Shown here piece after piece: positions 1 to 6,078 of a stretch of 64,000 nt of DNA. The DNA comes from Brucellaceae bacterium (GTDB lineage: Bacteria; Pseudomonadota; Alphaproteobacteria; Rhizobiales; Rhizobiaceae). A program made the translations under genes and the position numbers. Where the stretch lies: positions 308,891-372,890 of the forward strand of contig JACKJV010000003.1 of assembly GCA_020637775.1 (NCBI GenBank). Direction: 5' to 3'. A model generated the notes under the pieces. The model saw nothing but the letters and a program-made list of their open reading frames with translations. It had not been told where the DNA came from and ran no database searches. How positions within the stretch are numbered: position 1 is the first letter of the stretch; each line of letters starts with the position of its first letter.

Positions 1-46
1 GCCCATCCGGATCGCAGTCACCGCCTGCGGCATGCCGGAACGGCTT

Positions 47-120
47 TGGGGAATAGGTTAACGGTAGACCCGCGGACTCTGACTCCGTTAGTCCTGGTTC
101 GAATCCAGGTTCCCCAGCCA
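47..120 (+). tRNA. tRNA-Gln (anticodon CUG)
   Basis: The sequence folds as a cloverleaf. The 7-bp acceptor stem pairs 47-53 with 110-116, the D arm starts GGT, the anticodon loop spans 77-83 with CTG at 79-81, and the T arm carries GGTTCGAATCC. It is followed by discriminator G and an encoded CCA. CUG reads the Gln codon CAG. The gene sits immediately beside an integrated recombinase island, so its 3' end is a candidate integration site, but no second copy of the tRNA 3' end was found in the window. Confidence 0.95.
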
Positions 121-201
121 CCAAGTCTAAGCTATTGATATTGCTCTTCTTTCTCATGAAATAGCGGCGAGAAATCAAAGGCATGTGGCCTTCTTGAACA
201 A

Positions 202-255
202 ACAGAGACTGTGTTTTGGCCCGGAAACGGGGCCAGAATCGCCGAAAGTCTCTGT
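202..255. repeat. inverted-repeat unit, copy A
   Basis: Arms ACAGAGACT (202-210) and AGTCTCTGT (247-255) are perfect reverse complements separated by 36 nt. The loop contains its own GGCCC/GGGGCC hairpin at about 218-234. It is followed by a conserved tail ending CTGACAGTTTGC. The same arms and the same 36-nt spacing occur at 475-528 and 42704-42757, while the loop sequences differ. Confidence 0.75.
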
Positions 256-474
256 CGGGCATTTCGGGGCTGACAGTTTGCAGAAAGCGCATCGCGGGTG
301 CATCGGCGATTGTTCGTATGTTGGTGTCAAATTTGGTCTGCAGAGACTGGTTCGCGATGGTAAGTCGAAGTTTGTTTCCAGAATGCTCAGCCAACCACCC
401 TCTGCAAAACGGCGTTTCCGGTTTTTACGCAAGATAGCTGTGTTGTTTCAGCGGGTTAGTCCTAGCGTCTGGAA

Positions 475-528
475 ACAGAGACTGCATTTCGATCCGCAAA
501 TCGCCGCTGAATCGGCAGAAGTCTCTGT
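475..528. repeat. inverted-repeat unit, copy B
   Basis: Arms are identical to copy A (475-483 and 520-528), again 36 nt apart, with the same trailing CTGACAGTTTGCC. The loop differs from copy A and is closer to copy C at 42704-42757. It lies about 90 nt downstream of the serine recombinase stop codon, on the 3' side of that leftward gene. Confidence 0.75.
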
Positions 529-616
529 CGGCGATTTCGGGACTGACAGTTTGCCAAACCTGCATCGGCGAACCATCGAGTGCCGATGCGGTCGTCAAAT
601 AGGATTGTCTGAGAAT

Positions 617-2284
617 TTAGAGCGTGGCGACGATGCGGCGCTGCGCCTGCCAATCCGACGGCAGCGGATTCTGGCCGAGCCACTTGGCGGTCAGGCCGAT
701 CGGCTGATCACCCTGCATGATTGACCTGACGATGTCGGGCGCAAGGAAGGCGAGGTCGATCACCTGGAGGATGCGGCGCTTCGAGAGGTTCTCCGATGTT
801 GCGATTTCCTCGAAGGTCTGACCCTGCTTGATGGCATCGTAATATTGATGCGCCATGGCGATGCTGCGGATCAGCGTGCTGTCGACGGCTCGACTCTGGC
901 CGCTTCCGATGATCAGTTTGGTTTCGACACCGCGCTTGCGAAACTGGAACGGGATGGAGAAGGACAGCGCATCGGAATTGATCGATGCGGGTCCGATGGC
1001 GAGACAGTCTGCGACGGCTTCGTGGTTGAGGACGAGTTCGATGCTGCCCGGAGCAATCGTTACTCGTGCAATGCAGGGCAGGGCAGCTTCCGGGGGGCGT
1101 TTCGATTTGTCTGGCGCGGCATCGTCGAGCAGATTGCGAATGCGCCCGATGTCATCAGGGGAGGCGTCGATCAGGAGATCGACCGGCAGGCGATTGCGCA
1201 GATGGGTTTGGATGGCGGAAGCCAGATGCTCTTCCAGCTGTTTTGCCGGCAATCGCCATCCGCTTGCCGCTGTCGATATGTCCGTGTTGCCTTGGCCGAC
1301 AACCATGCGGTTCGAGACATAGTAGCGATACCGCCTGCCTTTCTTGTTGGCGTGGGTCGCTGTCAGACGATCTCCGGTCTCATCGAACAGCTTGCCGGCA
1401 AGCGGCGATGGTATCGATCCCGATGCTGATCGCCCTCTTTCCCGCCCCGCAGTTTCCTTCAGGCGCTGCTGCACATCGTCGAAGACGGCGGGGTCGATGA
1501 TCGCGGGTTGCTGGCCATCGTGGACCTGATCGCGATGGCGGATGCGTCCCGCATAGATCGGATTGGCCAGGATGTAATAGATATGGCCTCGCCCGAAGGG
1601 CACCTCGCCGGCGGCCTGGCCTCCCGATCCCACTCCGGTCCTTGCCTTTGTTCGCAGCCCCATTCGGTCGGCCTGTTGTTTGACCGCCTTGATCGAACCC
1701 TTTTCGAGATAGAGGTCGAACAGGGTTCGAACCGTCCTGGCTTCCTCATCGACCATCTTCAGCGTCCGACCATCCGGCTCATAGCCAAGCGGAACATTGC
1801 CACCCATCCAGAGCCCCTTCTTCTTCGAGGCGGCAATCTTGTCGCGGATGCGCTCGGCCGTGACCTCACGCTCGAACTGGGCGAAGGACAGAAGGACATT
1901 CAGTGTCAGCCGGCCCATGCTGGTTGCGGTGTTGAACGACTGTGTCACCGAGACGAAGGATGCGTCTGCTGCATCCAGCCGCTCTACGAGCTTGGCGAAG
2001 TCGGCCAGCGATCGCGTCAACCGGTCAATCTTGTAGACGACGATCTGGTCGACCAGTCCTTCATCGACATCGCGCAGCAGTCGCTGCAGTCCGGCCCGTT
2101 CGAGCGTGCCGCCGGATATGCCGCCATCGTCATAGTGATCCGGCAACAGCACCCAGCCTTCATGTTTCTGACTGGCGATGTAGGACACACAGGCTTCACG
2201 CTGGGCATGGAGCGAGTTGAACTCCTGCTCAAGACCCTCTTCGGACGACTTCCGCGTGTAGATTGCGCAGCGGATCTTCTTCAT
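617..2284 (-). CDS. large serine recombinase
   Basis: This is a site-specific DNA recombinase of the serine integrase/resolvase superfamily (555 aa) that would integrate or excise the surrounding element. The N-terminal resolvase domain (about residues 4-150) begins with the Y-T-R-K-S motif, placing the nucleophile at Ser13. It is followed by a Recombinase domain (about 170-280, with the G-x-x-P-L-G-Y signature) and a basic C-terminal region. The usual zinc-ribbon cysteines are not evident. Its start overlaps the stop of the upstream DUF2924 gene by 4 nt, so the two are translationally coupled. A second copy, internally deleted, lies at 42846-43287. The recombinase family is certain; the att sites it uses are not identified. 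Confidence 0.95.
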   Translation of the reverse strand: MKKIRCAIYTRKSSEEGLEQEFNSLHAQREACVSYIASQKHEGWVLLPDHYDDGGISGGTLERAGLQRLLRDVDEGLVDQIVVYKIDRLTRSLADFAKLVERLDAADASFVSVTQSFNTATSMGRLTLNVLLSFAQFEREVTAERIRDKIAASKKKGLWMGGNVPLGYEPDGRTLKMVDEEARTVRTLFDLYLEKGSIKAVKQQADRMGLRTKARTGVGSGGQAAGEVPFGRGHIYYILANPIYAGRIRHRDQVHDGQQPAIIDPAVFDDVQQRLKETAGRERGRSASGSIPSPLAGKLFDETGDRLTATHANKKGRRYRYYVSNRMVVGQGNTDISTAASGWRLPAKQLEEHLASAIQTHLRNRLPVDLLIDASPDDIGRIRNLLDDAAPDKSKRPPEAALPCIARVTIAPGSIELVLNHEAVADCLAIGPASINSDALSFSIPFQFRKRGVETKLIIGSGQSRAVDSTLIRSIAMAHQYYDAIKQGQTFEEIATSENLSKRRILQVIDLAFLAPDIVRSIMQGDQPIGLTAKWLGQNPLPSDWQAQRRIVATL

Positions 2285-2736
2285 GACGTTTTCAATCCGA
2301 AGAAACGCGGTCCCGACCAGTGGGCGCCGGTGATCTTGCGGGCGATCTCAGTCAGTGATCGGTACCGCTTTCCGTCCATCCGGAAGCCATCGTTCAGCAC
2401 TTCCACCTGATAGGACCTACCATTCCATTCGCGGAAAAGTTGAGTGCCTGGTCGCAGCAATTGGGACGGGACGGGCGGTCCCGACCCCGCCTTTCCATTC
2501 GATTTTCGAACATCGTTCATGGACCGCTCGAGCGCTGTTCGAACCGCAGGCGAAAGCCCGCCCTGGGCCTTCACCTGAGCCTCATAGACCAGTGCCCGGC
2601 GCATGAACTGTACCGAGACATATTTTGGAGGCTCCCGACCGAACCGCTTTCGCCAGGTTTCGATGCATTTGTCGCGATCCATGGTATCGAAGGCGGCAAA
2701 GTCGCCTTCGACCCAGGATGACAGAACTGTCCTCAT
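2281..2736 (-). CDS. DUF2924 domain-containing protein
   Basis: This 151-aa protein has the features of the DUF2924 family: a Trp-rich N-terminal half (W-R-K-R-F-G-R-E-P-P) and a C-terminal segment around G-R-S-Y-Q-V-E-V-L and G-K-R-Y-R-S-L-T-E-I-A-R-K-I-T-G that resembles a small DNA-binding or accessory fold. It is almost always found just upstream of a serine recombinase in alphaproteobacterial islands, as here. It overlaps DUF3489 upstream (2733-2736) and the recombinase downstream (2281-2284) by 4 nt each, so the three form one tightly coupled operon. A role as recombination accessory factor is inferred from context only. Confidence 0.9.
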   Translation of the reverse strand: MRTVLSSWVEGDFAAFDTMDRDKCIETWRKRFGREPPKYVSVQFMRRALVYEAQVKAQGGLSPAVRTALERSMNDVRKSNGKAGSGPPVPSQLLRPGTQLFREWNGRSYQVEVLNDGFRMDGKRYRSLTEIARKITGAHWSGPRFFGLKTS

Positions 2737-3116
2737 GACACGGCCCTGTCGTCGGCGTCCGCGTCCTCCACCTTCGCTGATGCAACGATCGCGTAGACTG
2801 TTTCGCCGGTCTTCGGCGACTTTGATGCCGCCACTTCAATGCCCTGCTTGCGCAGGCCCGACAGTGCCGCCCGTACCGTGTGCGCCTGCCAGCCCAGGCG
2901 CTCCACAATCATTGAGATGCGCGCGCCGTTCGGTTTCGATAGCAGAGCGACGAGTTGGTCTTTCTTGCTCTTTGCAGCCCGCTTGCGGCGAACAATTGAG
3001 GCCGACTTGGACGCTCTACTTGGCTTACGTTCGCAGGATGGCTCGTCGGCTGCATGAGAAGCAACGGCGGCAGATGCGCCGCCCTCGGTATTACTCTCTG
3101 TGACATGGGTGTTCAT
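2733..3116 (-). CDS. DUF3489 domain-containing protein
   Basis: This 127-aa protein has a low-complexity, Ala/Ser/Lys-rich N-terminus followed by a DUF3489 domain (about residues 50-110). The domain contains a winged-helix-like pattern, S-K-P-N-G-A-R-I-S ... W-Q-A-H-T-V-R-A-A-L-S-G-L-R-K, so DNA binding is likely. It is the first gene of the DUF3489-DUF2924-recombinase operon. The ATG at 3116 is preferred over an upstream GTG at 3128 because GGAGAA lies 8 nt upstream of it. A long nested palindrome at 3126-3168 sits just upstream and may be its operator. Confidence 0.88.
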   Translation of the reverse strand: MNTHVTESNTEGGASAAVASHAADEPSCERKPSRASKSASIVRRKRAAKSKKDQLVALLSKPNGARISMIVERLGWQAHTVRAALSGLRKQGIEVAASKSPKTGETVYAIVASAKVEDADADDRAVS

Positions 3117-3125
3117 TCTGTTCTC

Positions 3126-3168
3126 CACTCAGTTTGAGAAACCGGATTAACCGGTTTTGCACTGAGTG
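3126..3168. promoter_or_regulatory. nested palindrome upstream of the DUF3489 operon
   Basis: Outer arms CACTCAGT (3126-3133) and ACTGAGTG (3161-3168) are perfect reverse complements. Inner arms AAACCGG (3139-3145) and CCGGTTT (3151-3157) are also perfect. It lies immediately upstream of the chosen DUF3489 start, where an autoregulatory operator or a leader hairpin would be expected. Its function is inferred. Confidence 0.55.
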
Positions 3169-3414
3169 AAGCCCGCGGTGCGGGCACAGTCAGCCGCCAT
3201 GTGCGGTTTGACGTGTTAATACTACCGCTTCCTTTGCACGAGAAGTCCAGTCGAAGAATCGACAATCAGTTGATGGAAACAGGCAAACGGCAACCGGATT
3301 TGAACCGGCAGTCAACGGCAGTTTTGCGCCGCCATTTCGGTCATTCACGTCGGCAACGCTCAACGTCTGCAACTGGGGTGGGAAGCGGACATTGGCGACC
3401 CGCTAAGTAACACC

Positions 3415-3618
3415 ATGGTCGCATATGCGATCTGCGACGTCACAAAGCAAGGCGAACTGGTGCTCGATATCTTCCTCGGTTCGGGCACCAGCCTGATCGC
3501 GGCGGAACGCGTGGGCAGGGTCTTCCGCGGGCTCGATATCGATCCGGCCTATGTCGATCTTGCCATGACCCGCTGGAGCGAGTTAAGTGAGAACGCCGGT
3601 GTAAAAATCCACCACTGA
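3415..3618 (+). pseudogene. C-terminal fragment of a DNA methyltransferase
   Basis: The 67 residues encode only the end of an N4/N6 DNA methyltransferase: the L-D-I-F-L-G-S-G-T-S SAM-binding motif, then the G-L-D-I-D-P-A-Y-V-D strand and the last helix. The D-P-P-Y catalytic half is absent. The final residues (V-K-I-H-H-stop) are read from the left terminal repeat of the adjoining IS21 element, so insertion also replaced the natural C-terminus. It corresponds in type to the intact methyltransferase at 39698-41011 but is not an identical copy. The 246 bp between it and the palindrome to the left hold no recognisable gene. Confidence 0.8.
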
Positions 3619-3696
3619 AGCGGCCGGATGATCCGGCTGTTGGCCGGAGCAAAACTCCGCCAGTGGTAGCCTTCTCGACTTTGGCAGAGGGCGGGG

Positions 3697-5196
3697 ATGA
3701 AGGGCGTGGAACTTTATGGACGTGTCAGGCGGGCGGTTTTCGTCGAGAGCATGAGCCGGCGCGAGGCTGCCCGTGTTTTCGGGATCGATCGCCGGACGGT
3801 GGAGAAGATGCTGCGGTTCTCGGTTCCGCCGGGGTATCGGCGCATGAAGCCGGTTCGCCGTCCGAAGCTCGACCCGTTCGTCGAGATTATCGACCGGATC
3901 CTGGCGGAAGACAGCGACCGGCCGAAGAAGCAGCGCCACACCTCGAAGCGGATCTTCGAGCGTCTGCGTGACGAGCGCGGCTATGTTGGCGGCATCACGA
4001 TCGTGAAGGACTATGTCCATGCCGCCCGACAGCGCCAGCGCGAGATGTTCGTGCCGCTGGCCCATCCGCCGGGCCACGCCCAGGTCGATTTCGGCGAAGC
4101 GCTCGGCGTGATCGGCGGCGCCGAGCGCAAGATCCATTTCCTGGCGATGGACCTGCCGCATTCCGACGGCTGTTTCGTGAAGGCCTACCCGGCAGAGACC
4201 AGCGAGGCCTTCTGCGACGGTCACGTCTCGGCCTTTGCATTCTTCGGCGGGGTGCCTGTTTCGATCCTTTATGACAACACCAGGATCGCGGTCGCCCGCA
4301 TTCTTGGCGACGGCACCCGCAAGCGGACACGCATCTTCTCGGAACTGATCTCCCACTATCTGTTCGAGGATCGCTTCGGACGTCCTGGCAAGGGCAACGA
4401 CAAAGGCAAGGTCGAGGGGCTGGTCGGCTATTGCCGTCGCAACTTCATGGTGCCGCTGCCGCGGTTCGCCAGCTTCGACGATCTCAATGCCTGGCTGGAA
4501 GCCCGGTGCCGCCGGCGCATGAGCGACAGGCTGCGCGGTCATGGCGAGACGATCGGGGAACGCCTCGAACGCGACCGCGCCCACTTCCAGCCTCTTCCGG
4601 CCGTTGCCTACGACGCCTGCGACAAGCGCACCGCCCGGGTCAGTTCGCTGTCGCTGGTTCGCTATCGCGGCAACGACTATTCCGTCCCGACCACCTACGG
4701 CCATCGCGAGGTTCTCGTGCGCGGCTACGTCCACGAGGTGGTGATTGCCTGCGGCGCCGAGATCATCGCCCGCCATCGCCGTTCCTGGGAGACGGAGGAC
4801 TTCATCTTCGACCCGCTGCACTACCTGGCGCTGATCGAGCAGAAGACCAATGCCCTCGACCAGGCGGCTCCGCTGGCCGGTTGGGACCTGCCGGAAGCCT
4901 TCACCACGCTGCGCCGGCTTCTGGAAGCGCGCCTGGGTAAAAAGGGCAAGCGCGAGTTCGTCCAGGTGCTGCGCCTGATGGAGACATTCTCCGTCGACGA
5001 TGTCCATGCCGGGATCCGATGTGCGCTGGAACGCGGCACGATCGGGTTCGACGCGGTCAAGCATCTCGTCCTGTGCCGGATCGAACGCCGGCCACCACGC
5101 CTCGACATGACGGTCTATCCCTATTTGCCGAAAGCCCGCGTCGAGGTGACGTCGGCGCGGAGCTACATGAGCCTTCTGGCCGGAGCCGGGTCATGA
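3697..5196 (+). CDS. istA: IS21 family transposase IstA
   Basis: This 499-aa DDE transposase catalyses strand transfer of the IS21-type element. It has an N-terminal helix-turn-helix (about residues 10-40, R-E-A-A-R-V-F-G-I-D-R-R-T-V). An rve integrase core follows, with Asp in A-Q-V-D-F-G-E-A (about 131), Asp in I-L-Y-D-N-T (about 194) and Glu in K-V-E-G-L-V-G-Y (about 240). The C-terminal Mu-transposase-like region contains the R-Y-R-G-N-D-Y-S-V-P motif. Length and architecture are full, and it overlaps istB by 4 nt (ATGA). Confidence 0.96.
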   Translation: MKGVELYGRVRRAVFVESMSRREAARVFGIDRRTVEKMLRFSVPPGYRRMKPVRRPKLDPFVEIIDRILAEDSDRPKKQRHTSKRIFERLRDERGYVGGITIVKDYVHAARQRQREMFVPLAHPPGHAQVDFGEALGVIGGAERKIHFLAMDLPHSDGCFVKAYPAETSEAFCDGHVSAFAFFGGVPVSILYDNTRIAVARILGDGTRKRTRIFSELISHYLFEDRFGRPGKGNDKGKVEGLVGYCRRNFMVPLPRFASFDDLNAWLEARCRRRMSDRLRGHGETIGERLERDRAHFQPLPAVAYDACDKRTARVSSLSLVRYRGNDYSVPTTYGHREVLVRGYVHEVVIACGAEIIARHRRSWETEDFIFDPLHYLALIEQKTNALDQAAPLAGWDLPEAFTTLRRLLEARLGKKGKREFVQVLRLMETFSVDDVHAGIRCALERGTIGFDAVKHLVLCRIERRPPRLDMTVYPYLPKARVEVTSARSYMSLLAGAGS

Positions 5197-5969
5197 ACGA
5201 TACGCCGCAACTGCTGCTGTCCCATCACCTGAAGGCGCTGAAGCTGCCGACCTTCCTGCGCGAATACGACAAGCTCGCCCGGCAGTGCGCCGCCGAAGGC
5301 GTCGATCATTCGCGTTATCTCCTGCGGCTTGCCGAACTCGAGCTGATCGATCGCGAACGGCGCATGGTGGAGCGGCGGATCAAGGCGGCCCGCTTCCCCG
5401 CCGTCAAGAGCATCGACAGCTTCGACTTCAATGCCATCGCATCGCTGAACAAGATGCTGGTGATGGAACTGGCGCGCTGCGACTACGTCAGCCGCAACGA
5501 GAATGTCATCGCCGTCGGCAACAGCGGCACCGGCAAGACCCACATCGCTCTCGCCCTCGGTCTGGCCGCCTGCCAGAAGGGGCTGCCTGTCGGCTTCATC
5601 ACCGCATCGGCGCTGGTGCACGAACTGCTCGAGGCGCGTGACGACAAGCGACTGCTGCGGCTGCAGAAGCAACTGGCCAAGGTTCGACTGCTGATCATCG
5701 ACGAACTCGGCTACGTGCCGCTGTCGCCGACCGGAGCCGAACTGCTGTTCGAGGTCTTCTCACAGCGCTACGAACGCGGTTCGACCATCGTCACGTCGAA
5801 CCTGCCCTTCGATGAATGGACCAGCGTCTTCGGCTCCGAGCGACTGACCGGCGCGCTCCTCGACCGGCTCACCCACCATGTCCATATCCTGGAAATGAAC
5901 GGCGAAAGCTATCGCCTCGCACAATCCCGCAAGGCTGCCGAGCCAAACCGCGATTCCGCAACGGACTGA
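5193..5969 (+). CDS. istB: IS21-like element helper ATPase IstB
   Basis: This 258-aa AAA+ ATPase of the DnaC/IstB type assembles on target DNA and stimulates IstA. Walker A is G-N-S-G-T-G-K-T and Walker B is L-L-I-I-D-E-L-G-Y. The arginine-bearing S-N-L-P-F-D-E-W motif and the D-R-L-T-H-H-V segment near the C-terminus are typical of IstB. The ATG at 5193 overlaps the istA stop as ATGA, which fixes the start even though the frame is open further upstream. It appears intact. Confidence 0.96.
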   Translation: MNDTPQLLLSHHLKALKLPTFLREYDKLARQCAAEGVDHSRYLLRLAELELIDRERRMVERRIKAARFPAVKSIDSFDFNAIASLNKMLVMELARCDYVSRNENVIAVGNSGTGKTHIALALGLAACQKGLPVGFITASALVHELLEARDDKRLLRLQKQLAKVRLLIIDELGYVPLSPTGAELLFEVFSQRYERGSTIVTSNLPFDEWTSVFGSERLTGALLDRLTHHVHILEMNGESYRLAQSRKAAEPNRDSATD

Positions 5970-5992
5970 TCCCGACGAAACGGCGCGCCTTC

Positions 5993-6024
5993 ATGCGAAG
6001 GGGCCCGATCGGGCCCCTTCGCAT
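5993..6024. terminator. 32-bp perfect palindrome downstream of istB
   Basis: The two halves ATGCGAAGGGGCCCGA and TCGGGCCCCTTCGCAT are exact reverse complements with no loop. It lies 23 nt after the istB stop and just inside the right terminal repeats of the IS. It could fold as a strong hairpin that ends istAB transcription or blocks readthrough. There is no T-tract directly after it, so terminator function is inferred. Confidence 0.5.
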
Positions 6025-6078
6025 GACGTCATCTGGCGCATTTTTACTTCGGCCAACTGGCGCATTTTTGCTCCGGCG

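Larger units (their letters stand above)
121..616. other. non-coding repeat-rich stretch between tRNA-Gln and the recombinase
   Basis: No convincing gene is seen here; open frames across it are weak and overlap in several registers. The stretch holds two copies of an inverted-repeat unit (arms 202-210/247-255 and 475-483/520-528). A passage around 386-430 recurs, diverged, at about 42608-42655, and 430-616 recurs at 42660-42846, each time just downstream of the serine recombinase 3' end. The arrangement suggests a recombination or attachment region rather than coding sequence. Confidence 0.6.

Noticed and set aside
185..724. A 179-codon rightward frame beside the tRNA
   Set aside because: It runs through the inverted-repeat units and antisense to the end of the serine recombinase. 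It has no domain and no ribosome site.
3583..5064. A 493-codon leftward frame
   Set aside because: It lies wholly antisense to istA, which has clear IS21 motifs. Long antisense frames are common in GC-rich genes.
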